From Lachnospiraceae bacterium (GTDB taxonomy: Bacteria; Bacillota; Clostridia; Lachnospirales; Lachnospiraceae): a stretch of 36,506 nucleotides of DNA. Below, in pieces: positions 14,267-22,961 of this stretch. A program made the position numbers and the translations under genes. The notes under the pieces were generated by a model. It worked only from the letters and a program-made list of their open reading frames with translations. It was not told where the DNA came from and ran no database searches. The stretch's first letter is position 1, and each line of letters starts with the position of its first letter. The stretch lies in the NCBI GenBank assembly GCA_017444015.1, contig JAFSXN010000116.1:1-36506 (forward strand). Direction: 5' to 3'.

Positions 14267-15095
14267 CTAAGTACCCATCCCGATCAGACATTCGCTCCCG
14301 CGGAAGGCGAAGCCGTACTTATAAATATGCTCTCTGGGGATACCGCGGGCAAGGAGGTCCGCGTCGTAATGCTTGTCCTCGATCTGTCGGAGGGCATTCT
14401 TTACGGTATCAGAAAGTGTCTTCTCACCCTTTCTCTCATTGAAAACCTTAAATTCCAGAATCACAGCGGCGTTCTTATCATCCTTCGGCTCCATCACTAC
14501 GTCGTAACGCCCAAAGCCGCTCTCGCGATTGGATTTCAAAACATAATCGGCTGCTCTGTCCACCATAAGCCCCAGGACAAAGCCATGGTAAAAGCGCTCC
14601 GGTCTGGATTTCTCTGACGGTTTACCGCCTGTGTCAAAGTTGCTGAAGATACTGAGCGTAATATCGCTCATATAACTGTTCATGTCCTCCACATTTCCGG
14701 TAAGCATACTCTTTATAAAACCGGAGTAATTGAAAGCATCTGGTCAGCTGCTTCTTGATCCCGGTCAGCGCGTCCTGGCAGTTCGTCTCCTTGATCCCCG
14801 CAAAGGACAGAAAAACTACCGGCCATTGTCCCTGCTCGGCACGCAGCTTCTCATCCTTCCAGATTTCCAGATCTCCGAAAAGCTCCTCCCCTCTCCCGGC
14901 ATACTTGTTCGAGAAGAAGCACTCCAACATACTCATATTGAGCGTCTTACCAAAACGGCGCGGACGGGTGATCAGGGTGACATCGTCACGGTTCTCCCAC
15001 CATTCACGAATGAGCGCGGTTTTGTCAACATAAAAGCAATTCTGTTCTCTGAGCTTCGCAAAATCCTGCGCCCCAATGGACACCGTTTTCTTCAT
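14267..15095 (-). pseudogene. PF09820/DUF1703-type ATPase-nuclease gene with internal deletion and frameshift
   Basis: The N-terminal part (start 15095, with GGGAGG before the ATG) reads as the AAA-ATPase-like family: FAKLREQNCFYVDKTALI, then ITRPRRFGKTLNMSML with its P-loop. After LTGIKKQLTRCFQ near 14740 the frame changes, and the sequence continues as the family's far C-terminal region: YSGFIKSMLTGNVEDMNSYM, RFYHGFVLGLM and the PD-(D/E)XK-like SNRESGFGRYDVVMEP...ILEFKVF. About 280 codons remain where intact members have more than 500, so a large central block, including the rest of the ATPase domain, is gone. These genes are common, often multicopy and often decayed in gut anaerobes. Confidence 0.85.
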
Positions 15096-15127
15096 TGCGT
15101 CCTCCCTTCGTCTCTCCTATCATAGCA

Positions 15128-15157
15128 GAAAAGAGGGTGGCTCGCCACCCTCTTTTC
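15128..15157 (-). terminator. Intrinsic terminator of the CUT1 sugar ABC operon
   Basis: A perfect 13-bp stem, GAAAAGAGGGTGG and its complement, closes the loop CTCG. The minus-strand arm ends in TTTTC, so the T-tract is part of the stem. It lies about 40 bp after the malG-like stop codon and just upstream of the ATPase pseudogene, insulating the two. It could act in both directions. Confidence 0.75.
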
Positions 15158-15194
15158 CACTCTTTCAGCACTCCTTACCGGCAAAAAGCATAAC

Positions 15195-16028
15195 TCATCC
15201 CTTCACCGCCCCTACGGTCATTCCTTTGATGAAGTATTTCTGAAGGCTCAGAAACAGGATCGCGATGGGCACGACTGAAAGGATGATCGCGGCAATGGCC
15301 GTCGTATAGTCGCTGGACTGCGCCGAAAACAGCGACTGGATCGAAACGGTCAAGGTCTTTAACTTCTTGCTGCTCAGATACAGGTTCGCCATCAGATAAT
15401 CGTTCCAGACCTGGAACGCCTGCATGATGATAAGCGTCGCCATCGCAGGTCTCAGCAAGGGCATAACGATCACAAAGTAGGTCCGAAAGATCGAACAGCC
15501 ATCGATCTTTGCCGCCTCCTCCAACTCGATTGGGATCGTCGACATAAAGCTGTTCATAAGGAAGATCCCGAAGCTCATCCCGGTGGCTACGTACATAAAG
15601 ATGATACCGGGTCTCGTATCCACTAACCCCAGCTTGTTCCCGACGATAAAGATCGACAGAAACAGCGCCTGGTAGGGAAGAAGGATCCCGATCAGGAAGT
15701 ATATATACAGGAAGCGAAACAGCTTATGCGCGCATCTTGCGATGGCCCAGGCCGTCACTCCGCAAAGAAGCGCTAAGATCGCTACCGCGACGACTGTATA
15801 CAGGATCGTATTGAAATAGGTCGTCGTCATATTCAGCTTCTTAAAGGCCTTCTGATAGTTGTCCAGCTGAAACGACTCCGGTAACGACAGCGGATTGCTC
15901 AGATAAAGCTCCTTCTTCGTCTTAAAGGAGTAATTCACGATGATAAAGACCGGGAACAAAAAGATCAGAGCAACGATGGTCATAATGACCTGAACGATCC
16001 CGGTTTTTACAGTGTATTTTCCGCTCAT
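15195..16028 (-). CDS. Carbohydrate ABC transporter permease (MalG/CUT1 type)
   Basis: A 277-residue inner-membrane permease with about six transmembrane helices. The ATPase-coupling EAA loop is clear: EEAAKIDGCSIFRTYFVIV followed by MPLLRP (about residues 183-206). The C-terminus ends in FIKGMTVGAVKG, typical of MalG-type subunits. Its start overlaps the stop of the MalF-type gene at 16028, so the two are translationally coupled. It is the last gene of the operon, followed by a strong terminator. No ATPase gene is present in this operon, so a shared MsmK/UgpC-type ATPase encoded elsewhere is expected, as is common in Firmicutes. Confidence 0.93.
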   Translation of the reverse strand: MSGKYTVKTGIVQVIMTIVALIFLFPVFIIVNYSFKTKKELYLSNPLSLPESFQLDNYQKAFKKLNMTTTYFNTILYTVVAVAILALLCGVTAWAIARCAHKLFRFLYIYFLIGILLPYQALFLSIFIVGNKLGLVDTRPGIIFMYVATGMSFGIFLMNSFMSTIPIELEEAAKIDGCSIFRTYFVIVMPLLRPAMATLIIMQAFQVWNDYLMANLYLSSKKLKTLTVSIQSLFSAQSSDYTTAIAAIILSVVPIAILFLSLQKYFIKGMTVGAVKG

Positions 16029-16909
16029 TATGCCTGTACCTCCCGTCTCTTCAGTACAAGGACCTGTATGACAGCTACGATCAGAAGCGCTATGATCAGG
16101 GAGATCGAAAGCGCGGAGCCATAGCCGTACTGTCTGCCGTTGATCGCCGTCTCATAGATCAGATAGATGATCGAGGTCGAGGCTCTGCCCGGTCCGCCCT
16201 GGGTCGAGGATACCATCAGATCATAGACCTTTAGGGAGCCCGTCGTTATCCCGACGATACAGATCGTAAAGCTGGGAGCAAGCATGGGCACCGTAACGTG
16301 GAAAAAGCGCTGCATAGTGGATGCCCCGTCGATCTTTGCCGCCTCGTGCAGATCCGAGGGGATCGACTGTAAACCCGCCAGATAGATCAGCATCCAGTAC
16401 CCGATCCACTGCCAGTTATTCGCGGTCAGAAGACCCGCCAAAACCGTATCCTGATTGCCAAACAGCTGAAGATTGACATTGAGATGAAGCGCTTCCGCCA
16501 TAGCCGGGAGGATATTGGAGAACATCCGAAGCCAGATAAAGCCGGTAACGACCGCGCTGATCAGGCAGGGCAGGAACAAAACGGTCCGATAGATTTTCTC
16601 TCCCTTTAACCCCGAATCCAGGATCACCGCGAACAGAAGCGCAAAGAAATTCTGAATAATCACGTTCCAGAAGGTAAAACGCAGCGTAAACCACCAGGCC
16701 TGCCGGACATACTTGTCCTGAAACATCTTCACGTAGTTGTCAAAACCGACAAAGGGCTTTTCCGCCGTCAGTCCGTTCCAGCTGGTCAGCGAATAGCGAA
16801 AGGCCAAAAAGATCGGAATGATCAGACCGATCGTAAAGATGATAAAGCCCGGAAGGACTAGTAGAAGATAACTGGAAAACTCTCTTTTTTTAATGGAATT
16901 CTTTTTCAT
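16028..16909 (-). CDS. Carbohydrate ABC transporter permease (MalF/CUT1 type)
   Basis: A 293-residue permease with six predicted transmembrane helices. The EAA loop reads HEAAKIDGASTMQRFFHVT, then VPMLAP (about residues 197-220). It pairs with the MalG-type subunit, whose start codon overlaps its stop. The start follows FLMILNP-coding sequence without a strong AGGAGG; AAGGATTTAGGATC lies immediately upstream and supplies AGGAT. A family B-like hairpin element (16968-17050) separates it from the binding-protein gene, 59 bp upstream of this start. The substrate is probably an oligosaccharide or glycoside, as for other YesMN-controlled CUT1 systems, but cannot be read from sequence. Confidence 0.92.
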   Translation of the reverse strand: MKKNSIKKREFSSYLLLVLPGFIIFTIGLIIPIFLAFRYSLTSWNGLTAEKPFVGFDNYVKMFQDKYVRQAWWFTLRFTFWNVIIQNFFALLFAVILDSGLKGEKIYRTVLFLPCLISAVVTGFIWLRMFSNILPAMAEALHLNVNLQLFGNQDTVLAGLLTANNWQWIGYWMLIYLAGLQSIPSDLHEAAKIDGASTMQRFFHVTVPMLAPSFTICIVGITTGSLKVYDLMVSSTQGGPGRASTSIIYLIYETAINGRQYGYGSALSISLIIALLIVAVIQVLVLKRREVQA

Positions 16910-16967
16910 GATCCTAAATCCTTGTCAGCTGCGCTTTCGCCGGAGGCTTTGTTTCGGAGGTTCTAAT

Positions 16968-17050
16968 CGAGCAGGGGTGATGAAATCCCCCTGCTCGCGG
17001 CGGGCCGCCGGCCGCAAAGCGGTATATTCCACTCGGCGGCCCTGCCATAG
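16968..17050 (-). repeat. Divergent family B element, copy B5
   Basis: On the minus strand: core helix GGGCCGCCG/CGGCGGCCC (17034-17042 with 17002-17010), bulge AGTGGAATATA, inner hairpin CCGC/GCGG, an outer GGC/GCC pair, then a 3' hairpin CGAGCAGGGG/CCCCTGCTCG (16968-16997). The layout and the bulge match B1-B4, but the TGATGCGCAC box has become CTATGGCA. It lies between the binding-protein and malF-like genes. Confidence 0.6.
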
Positions 17051-17111
17051 TTATGAAAGAGGTAACACTTTGCTTTGAAACCTTAAATCGTTTTCCGTAT
17101 ACCGTTTTCCG

Positions 17112-18446
17112 TTACGGAGCGGAAACGTCTACTCTCGCATCCGAAGCCGCAAGTACATCGTCAAGGGTCTCGTTGCCTAACAGCCATTCTGCTACGTCGT
17201 TTGCGTTCTCATCCTGGAAGCCGGACCATACGAGCTGGGTATTTCCGGTATTCGCGTCAACGATCTGGCCTGCGCTCGAATATACGTCGATATCGCTCTG
17301 GCTCGGATTATTGAAGGTCGGGCTGACACCCTTCAGCATAGAAGCTGTGCTGGTATAGTCATAAATGCTCACTGCCAGGTCCGCGTTTCCTGCAAGGAAG
17401 TTGATGAAGGCGTCCGCTGCGTCGCTATATGCGGTATCCTTGCTCTTCATGATCGTGATATTCGGCTCAAAGATCAGCTTCGCGTCGCCCGTAGCGTTCG
17501 GGAACGGGAAGATACCGAAGTCAAAGTTCTCGTCGATGTCAAGGAAGTTCTGGATCGACCATGCTCCGGAAACCTTCATAGCTGCCTCTCCGTTAACCAG
17601 CTTCGCGTCGCAGGCGGTCTGCTCCAGAGAGAAGGTATCCTCAAAGGTATTGTTATAGATCAGCTCGTTGTAGCCATAAGCGGTCGACCATTCCGGCGTA
17701 TCGGCAAAGCTGGTCGTACCGGCTCTGAAATCATCGCCCCAGGTAGGATACTTATTGAAGACGTCGTTGATGGCAAACTGCATCGTTACATTCCCGATGC
17801 TCCAGGTATCTACCATATGAGAAGCAAAAGGAGTAATCCCGTTGTCGTTGCAGACCTTGATAATATTTGCAAGATCGTCCTGGGTCTTGGGGATCTCAAG
17901 TCCTAATTCCTCAAAGATCGCCCGGTTATAGAAAACGCCCTGATAAAGCGCGTTGTAAACGATTCCGTAAACCTTGCCGTCCACCGTAACTCCGCTTGTC
18001 GCGTCGTCCAGTACCTTATCAACAGCCTCAAGACCGGTCAGATCTCCCAGAACGCCGAGGGAAGCGTAGGTCTTAACATCCTGGCCCTTTCCGATCATGA
18101 TATCCGGAAGCCCTGACTGTAAATACTGCTGCATCTTGGGTCCGAAGCCCTCGCCCCAGTCTACGCACTCCCACTCGATCGTAAGATTCGGATAAACCTC
18201 CGCCAAGGCTTCATCGATCATATCCTCTACGCCGGCATCCGTTGTGGACTGTCCCCAGAGAACCTTTAAGGTAATATCCTCATCCTGCCAGGCAGCAGCG
18301 TCTGTCGTTTCCTCTGCCGCCTCAGATGCACCTGCCGCATCAGAGGCCCCGGATGCTGCGGGTGCCGCAGGCGCTCCCGCGCAGCCCGAAAGCAGTCCGA
18401 GGATCATAGCCGTACTCAGTAATACGCCGATAACTTTCTTTTTCAT
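17112..18446 (-). CDS. Extracellular sugar-binding lipoprotein (family 1, CUT1 type)
   Basis: A 444-residue solute-binding lipoprotein. The signal peptide ends at lipobox LLSGC (Cys22), followed by an Ala/Ser/Glu-rich spacer to about residue 50. The mature domain starts ITLKVLWGQ and contains PDIMIGKGQD, AMKVSGAWS and FPFPNATGDAK, typical of family 1 sugar binders. GGAGGAAT lies just before ATG 18446. It is the first gene of the importer operon, under the YesN/YesM pair encoded upstream on the same strand, with family B copy B3 in its leader. The stop codon lies within a small GTTTCCG/CGGAAAAC inverted repeat. The ligand is unknown. Confidence 0.92.
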   Translation of the reverse strand: MKKKVIGVLLSTAMILGLLSGCAGAPAAPAASGASDAAGASEAAEETTDAAAWQDEDITLKVLWGQSTTDAGVEDMIDEALAEVYPNLTIEWECVDWGEGFGPKMQQYLQSGLPDIMIGKGQDVKTYASLGVLGDLTGLEAVDKVLDDATSGVTVDGKVYGIVYNALYQGVFYNRAIFEELGLEIPKTQDDLANIIKVCNDNGITPFASHMVDTWSIGNVTMQFAINDVFNKYPTWGDDFRAGTTSFADTPEWSTAYGYNELIYNNTFEDTFSLEQTACDAKLVNGEAAMKVSGAWSIQNFLDIDENFDFGIFPFPNATGDAKLIFEPNITIMKSKDTAYSDAADAFINFLAGNADLAVSIYDYTSTASMLKGVSPTFNNPSQSDIDVYSSAGQIVDANTGNTQLVWSGFQDENANDVAEWLLGNETLDDVLAASDARVDVSAP

Positions 18447-18472
18447 TATCCATTCCTCCTGTGTAAGTTTAA

Positions 18473-18606
18473 TATAGGAAACGAATTAAGTGCTTGCACT
18501 TTAATTCGTTTCCCGCGTCGGATTTTGGCCGATTTATCGGCATATCTCCATACAAAATCCGTGCGCATCATTGTTTATAGTGAACGAATTTATTTCGTTC
18601 ACTATA
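18473..18606 (-). repeat. Family B structured element, copy B3
   Basis: Minus-strand sense copy: 5' hairpin TATAGTGAACGAA/TTCGTTCACTATA, box TGATGCGCACG (complement of 18560-18570), core helix GGATTTTG/CAAAATCC, bulge TATGGAGATAT, inner hairpin GCCGAT/ATCGGC, closing GACGC, and 3' hairpin GGAAACGAATTAA/TTAATTCGTTTCC (18477-18513). It ends 30 bp before the sugar-binding protein start codon. Confidence 0.8.
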
Positions 18607-18704
18607 ATTCCAGCATCGTGGATCTCCGAGCGTTTTTCGGAAACCCCGTGATGGAATCATTTTATAATGGCAGAAACAGGCGGGTTAGGAATAAATTGAA
18701 ATTT

Positions 18705-19991
18705 TTACTTGGATTTTTTTGAAACCTGTTCCCTGTAATCTCTGGGCGAGAGACCGGTGAGCTTTTTAAATACCTTATTAAAATAGTTATAGTCGTTATA
18801 CCCAACGAGAAAAGCGATCTCATTGATTGGCAGTTCCCCCTCCCTGATCAGGCTCTCCGCCCTCCCGATCCGTTTCTTTGCGATATAGTTCATAACATTT
18901 TCTCCGGTTTCCTTTTTAAAGAGCCGGGAGAGATAGGTACTTTCGATATGGAAGTGCTCGGAGAGGAAAACAAGGGACAGTTCATCGGAAAAATGGCGGT
19001 CGATATAGGTAACGACATCTGTTATTGTTCCTTTGGCTCCACTGTTTTCTTCTGAATAACATACGTTATTATCGGAGCTCTGCCCCGTCCTGAGCGCTCT
19101 CCTGCCCTCCTCGTAGGAAAGCCTCAGCTCATATTCGCTGAAATGCTTGCGGCTGACGCCGATCTTTACTTTCTTACCCGTAAACTCGCTCAGAAGAACC
19201 GCCAGAGCTTCCGCAGCTTCCCTGATTCCCTTATCCGCCGCAAGTAAGAGAATGAACTCCTCCGTCCGGAAGATATTATTGAATATCAGCAGCTTCCCAC
19301 CGATCTCCTCTTCCTCTGTGATCCGCTGCTTGATGGCATAGGATAAAAGGCTCCGGTCGTTCTGAAAGGTCTCAAGCAGCGTATCCACCCCTGAGATCTC
19401 TGCCAGAAGCAGAACGAAGCCGCCCTCCGGGATCGTCATCCCGGCTGCCGAAGACCCCGGCGTAAACAGCAGGGTTGAGCCTGCTTTCGAAGAGCCTGTC
19501 ATATCAGACATATCGCTTGTTATTGTATCACTGTACTCCCGATCGCTCAGAGAAGATGTTGCCGATAACACCTGTTTTCTCTCAATTTCCCGATCCTTGT
19601 CCGCAATGATCCGCTCATTGATCCGGTCCATGGCAACGGTCAGGACCCGGACCAACTCCATCTTCGAAACCGGCTTTTTCAGATAATCCATAGCTCCCGC
19701 CAGGAGGCTTTCCTTAACATAGGAAAAGTCGTCGTAGCCGCTCAGCATAATAACGACGGTCTGGGGATATTCGCTCTTGATCCTGCGAACCAGCTCTACC
19801 CCGTTCAAAAAGGGCATATTGACATCGGTCAGAACGATATCCGGCTGCTCTTTTCGGACCAGAGAAAGCGCTTCCTCCCCGTCGCAGGCCGGGGCAAGAC
19901 ACTGTATCCCATACCGTTCGTAGTCCAGCATGGTAACCAGCTCATCCCGTATGAAAAACTCATCATCCACGATCAAAAGTCTGTAGATCAT
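18705..19991 (-). CDS. Response regulator, REC plus AraC-type DNA-binding domain (YesN type)
   Basis: A 428-residue cytoplasmic regulator. The REC domain (residues 1-120) has the acidic pocket Asp9/Asp10, phospho-acceptor Asp56 (VLTDVNMP) and the conserved Lys-Pro at 106-107. A middle region of about 180 residues is variable, as in other YesN proteins. The C-terminal AraC helix-turn-helix pair spans about 325-425, with FLSEHFHIESTYLSRLFKKETG and IAFLVGYNDYNYFNKVFKKLTG. It is encoded 65 bp after the sensor kinase and upstream of the CUT1 binding protein on the same strand, so it very probably activates that importer when the kinase senses a sugar or glycan. Confidence 0.93.
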   Translation of the reverse strand: MIYRLLIVDDEFFIRDELVTMLDYERYGIQCLAPACDGEEALSLVRKEQPDIVLTDVNMPFLNGVELVRRIKSEYPQTVVIMLSGYDDFSYVKESLLAGAMDYLKKPVSKMELVRVLTVAMDRINERIIADKDREIERKQVLSATSSLSDREYSDTITSDMSDMTGSSKAGSTLLFTPGSSAAGMTIPEGGFVLLLAEISGVDTLLETFQNDRSLLSYAIKQRITEEEEIGGKLLIFNNIFRTEEFILLLAADKGIREAAEALAVLLSEFTGKKVKIGVSRKHFSEYELRLSYEEGRRALRTGQSSDNNVCYSEENSGAKGTITDVVTYIDRHFSDELSLVFLSEHFHIESTYLSRLFKKETGENVMNYIAKKRIGRAESLIREGELPINEIAFLVGYNDYNYFNKVFKKLTGLSPRDYREQVSKKSK

Positions 19992-20056
19992 TGCTCAAGT
20001 CCTCTAAGGTGCCTCCGTCGTATGTCTTCCATCACGTACAGCTATTGTACAAACTC

Positions 20057-21745
20057 TTACAGTGTTTTTTGTAAAATCAGATGTACCTTCGTATCTCCTT
20101 TGCTGCTCTCTATAAAAAGCCCAAAGTCCCTGCCGCAGACAAAGCGGATCCTCTTATGGACGTTCAGGATCCCGATAGAGGTCTTATCCTTCGAATACTC
20201 CACGCCGTTTTGCAGGGCACGGTTTAAGGCATCCGCGTCTGTCCCTGCCCCGTTATCCCGGACGATCAGATGGATCTTCCCCTCAATCTCCTTGCTATAA
20301 ATAGAAAGGATCTTTTCCCCTCGGACCTCTGACAACCCATGCTTTAAAGCGTTTTCCACGATGGGCTGAAGGCTCATCTTCGGGAGCCTCGTCTGCATAT
20401 GCGCCGGATCGACGCAAAGGCGGATCTCGACCTCATTATTCATTCGGGTCGTCATCACAAAGAGGTAGTTTCGGATATGCTCCATCTCCCTTTGCAGGGT
20501 CACCACATCCTCGCTGGTATCCATACTGTAGCGGAAAATTTGTGCAAGCGCCCGGCACAGCTCTCCGACCTCCGGACAGTTGTTTCTCCTTGCGACACCG
20601 ATCATAGTTTCTAACGTATTATAGAGAAAATGCGGGTTGATCTGAGCCTGCAGGGCCCGAAACTCCGCATCCGCCCGGCTTCTCTCGTACTGCGCCGTAA
20701 AATAGGAGCCAAACAGGAAACTGAAGATGATCAGCGCGATCACCACGGTGATCGACAGCGTGATCACGATGTACATTAACGACCTGCTGCTTTCCCTAAG
20801 CATACTTTCCGGCAGCATCGAATAAAACACAAGTCCGTATCGCGGGATCGAGGTAACAAAGATATTCTGAGCGGTGCCGGCATCTGTGATATCCCCGGCG
20901 CTCACTCCCTTTGCCGCATCATACGAAAGCTCACCGATCCGCGAGGAGGCCCCGGCAAGAAGCTCCTGCTGCCGTTCCTCCGGGGTGCCGAATGTAAGCA
21001 GTACCCGGTCTCCTATCGCCTGAACATAGATGATCTGCTCGGTAAAGTAAGTCAGCTCATTTACAAAGCGCTGAAAGGCCTGCTCATCGGTATCGCAGAC
21101 CAGGTAGCCCGCGACCTCCCTCCGGTTATCCACAAAGATCTTGTATACAAAGCGAATGATATTCCGTTCCCGGTAAGGATTATAATACCCGGAGACCAGC
21201 ATCGCCGTCCGGTCGGAGGCAATATAGCTCTTTACAATCTCCCCGTTATAGGAGGCGCCGTCCGCCGCCTCCGAATAGATATCCGTCGGATAGCGAAACG
21301 TCGGCGTATCGGCTCTTCGGTAGTAAGAAATACAGCTATGCTCCATATTATAAAGGTAGAGCGCATCCACCCGAAGCTGCGTCTCAAAGGCGGCTGTCGC
21401 AAAGCTCCTGGCAAAGCCCGCGTATTCGTTCCTAAGCCTGCTAAAATCGGCTCCCTCCGACAACAACGCAAGCAGCTCCCTCTCCGCATAGATCCCCGCC
21501 AGATCGTCCTCAATCATATTGATCCTCGCAAGAAACGCCGTACTGATATTCTCTAAGGATTTATCAGAGGCATTTAAGAGCTGCCCACGCAGTACCCTCG
21601 TGGACAGGGAAAGGTTCGCGTAGGAGATTGCGCCGACTCCAATCGTCAAAAGGATCACTACGGCGAGATAAAAAGTGGCGCGAATATTTGTATTTTTCTT
21701 TTGCTTTTTGATCATATTCGTAGTCGGGCCGATACTCATATGCAA
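20057..21745 (-). CDS. Sensor histidine kinase (YesM type)
   Basis: A 562-residue membrane kinase. One transmembrane helix lies near residues 23-45 and a second near 322-348; the roughly 275 residues between them form an extracellular Cache-like sensor domain. The cytoplasmic part has the His_kinase (PF06580) motif QAQINPHFLYN, with phospho-accepting His372, then the ATPase N-box SLQPIVENALKHG and G-box DNGAGTD. It has no HisKA domain, as expected for the LytS/YesM class. It pairs with the YesN regulator. Start choice is uncertain: the ATG at 21745 has no ribosome site, and a second in-frame ATG ten codons later is equally plausible. Confidence 0.9.
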   Translation of the reverse strand: MHMSIGPTTNMIKKQKKNTNIRATFYLAVVILLTIGVGAISYANLSLSTRVLRGQLLNASDKSLENISTAFLARINMIEDDLAGIYAERELLALLSEGADFSRLRNEYAGFARSFATAAFETQLRVDALYLYNMEHSCISYYRRADTPTFRYPTDIYSEAADGASYNGEIVKSYIASDRTAMLVSGYYNPYRERNIIRFVYKIFVDNRREVAGYLVCDTDEQAFQRFVNELTYFTEQIIYVQAIGDRVLLTFGTPEERQQELLAGASSRIGELSYDAAKGVSAGDITDAGTAQNIFVTSIPRYGLVFYSMLPESMLRESSRSLMYIVITLSITVVIALIIFSFLFGSYFTAQYERSRADAEFRALQAQINPHFLYNTLETMIGVARRNNCPEVGELCRALAQIFRYSMDTSEDVVTLQREMEHIRNYLFVMTTRMNNEVEIRLCVDPAHMQTRLPKMSLQPIVENALKHGLSEVRGEKILSIYSKEIEGKIHLIVRDNGAGTDADALNRALQNGVEYSKDKTSIGILNVHKRIRFVCGRDFGLFIESSKGDTKVHLILQKTL

Positions 21746-21812
21746 AGTATATCATATTTAACCGACACAATCATTCCTTTATCTACTTTCCTGAGGAAAT
21801 CGGCGGATACCT

Positions 21813-21837
21813 TTACATATCGGGTCGTAACTGCGCA
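21813..21837 (-). repeat. 25-bp motif shared with 26501-26525
   Basis: The 25 bases here differ at one position from 26501-26525; the core is CATATCGGGTCGTAACTG. Weaker similarity continues for about 25 more bases (GCCGT...AATA...TAC). Both copies lie upstream of a minus-strand gene in the same orientation: about 68 bp before the sensor kinase here, about 50 bp before a UroD-family gene at the other. A shared operator or a dispersed repeat fragment are both possible. Confidence 0.6.
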
Positions 21838-21888
21838 AGTCTACGCCGTTTGACCGTAAATAGTACTCAGATATCAATATTTTCTATT

Positions 21889-21991
21889 TATACTGATTAA
21901 CGATTTTCGTTGCCGATCAACCGGACTCGCAAACGCAATTCCAGTACGTTTGCTTTATCAAAAACGGCAATTAATTGCGTTCGCGAGTATA
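21889..21991 (+). mobile_element. MITE-like family A element, copy A5
   Basis: A 99-bp element flanked by TA, differing from A1 by one base. It lies between the divergently transcribed sensor kinase (minus) and mtaC (plus), about 140 bp from the kinase start. It may have separated or disturbed the original regulatory region. Confidence 0.87.
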
Positions 21992-22070
21992 GCTTCGCAA
22001 CCACAGCAGCATCAGTTATCCAAATATTTTTATATTTATTATAAATATATTTCAATCCACCGCGAAAGAT

Positions 22071-22117
22071 CGAAAAAATATCCACAAAACATCCAAAGAC
22101 TTTGAAATATTTTTTCG
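22071..22117 (+). promoter_or_regulatory. 11-bp inverted repeat upstream of mtaC
   Basis: CGAAAAAATAT (22071-22081) and ATATTTTTTCG (22107-22117) form an inverted repeat separated by 25 bp, about 130 bp upstream of mtaC. A TATAGTATAGT -10-like stretch follows at 22129-22139. The divergent AraC/PocR regulator downstream is a candidate binder, but this is inference. Confidence 0.4.
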
Positions 22118-22159
22118 CGCAGATCCGCTATAGTATAGTCATAAAGATTCTTTGCAACT

Positions 22160-22240
22160 ATTTTTGATATCAAAAATGCGGCTGCTTTCGGAGGGACCTT
22201 CCTCCTTGGAACTTTCAAAGCAGCGGCAAACAAGGAGGAA
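22160..22240 (+). promoter_or_regulatory. mtaC leader with alternative hairpins that can hide the ribosome site
   Basis: ATTTTTGATATCAAAAAT (22160-22177) is a perfect palindrome. Then GCGGCTGCTTT (22178-22188) can pair with AAAGCAGCGGC (22217-22227), with GGAGG (22190-22194) and CCTCC (22201-22205) pairing inside. Alternatively TTCCTCCTTG (22199-22208) is a perfect 10-base complement of CAAGGAGGAA (22231-22240), which contains the mtaC ribosome site. The two folds exclude each other, as in translational riboswitches. No B12-box or cobalamin riboswitch core was recognised. Confidence 0.6.
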
Positions 22241-22243
22241 ACC

Positions 22244-22888
22244 ATGGATTTTGAAGCTCTGTCAACTGCGGTACAAAAAGGAAAAGTTAAAGATGTTAAA
22301 GCTCTCGTGAATCAGGCGTTAGAAGAGAATGTCCCGGTCAAGCAGATCCTGGAGGATGGCCTGATCGCCCCTATGGGGATCGTCGGCGAAAACTTCCGGA
22401 CGAATAAGATCTTTATCCCGGAAATGCTCGTTGCTGCCCGTGCTATGTCGGCGGGTGTCAAGATCATAGAGCCCCTGTTCTCCGAATCCGGCGTAGAAGC
22501 CATCGGAACCGTCGTCATCGGTACCGTCAAGGGCGACCTGCATGATATCGGAAAGAATCTGGTCGCGATGATGATGAAGGGTGTCGGCTTCGACGTATAT
22601 GATATAGGGATCGATGTCCCGGATGAGAAGTTCGTAGAGAAAGCGGAAGAGGTAAACGCGGATATTGTCTGCCTGTCGGCTCTGCTTACGACGACCATGC
22701 CCGCGATCGGCGATGTGATCAAAGAATTCGAGCGCCAGGGAGTACGGGATAAATATCATATTATGATCGGCGGCGCTCCTGTTTCTCAGGCTTTCGCGGA
22801 CGAGGTCGGCGCGGACTGCTATACCAGCAACGCTTCCGACGCGGCGGAGCACGCTAAGGAGTTTATGCTGGCAAAGAAGGCCGGCTGA
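22244..22888 (+). CDS. mtaC: Methanol-specific corrinoid protein (MtaC type)
   Basis: A 214-residue cobalamin-binding protein that carries the methyl group as methyl-Co(III). Residues 1-85 form the helical cap (PVKQILEDGLIAPM, IFIPEMLVAARAM). The B12 domain has GDLHDIGKNL with the lower-ligand His100 (D98-x-H100-x-x-G103), then SALLTT (145-150) and GGAPVS (176-181). AAGGAGG precedes the ATG. mtaB follows 73 bp downstream on the same strand, so the pair forms the methanol:corrinoid methyltransferase. The leader can sequester the ribosome site. Other DUF1638-free corrinoid proteins for methylamines or methoxyaromatics look similar; the mtaB neighbour settles methanol as most likely. Confidence 0.92.
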   Translation: MDFEALSTAVQKGKVKDVKALVNQALEENVPVKQILEDGLIAPMGIVGENFRTNKIFIPEMLVAARAMSAGVKIIEPLFSESGVEAIGTVVIGTVKGDLHDIGKNLVAMMMKGVGFDVYDIGIDVPDEKFVEKAEEVNADIVCLSALLTTTMPAIGDVIKEFERQGVRDKYHIMIGGAPVSQAFADEVGADCYTSNASDAAEHAKEFMLAKKAG

Positions 22889-22961
22889 ATCCTCCGGAGG
22901 CTTACCGCCCCTGTTTCAGAAAACCCGCTTAACATCTTCGTCTTTTCGGAAAGGATGAAGA

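Noticed and set aside
21992-22243. Cobalamin riboswitch before mtaC
   Set aside because: No B12-box-like consensus or matching core was found. The leader structure is described instead as an uncharacterised alternative hairpin.
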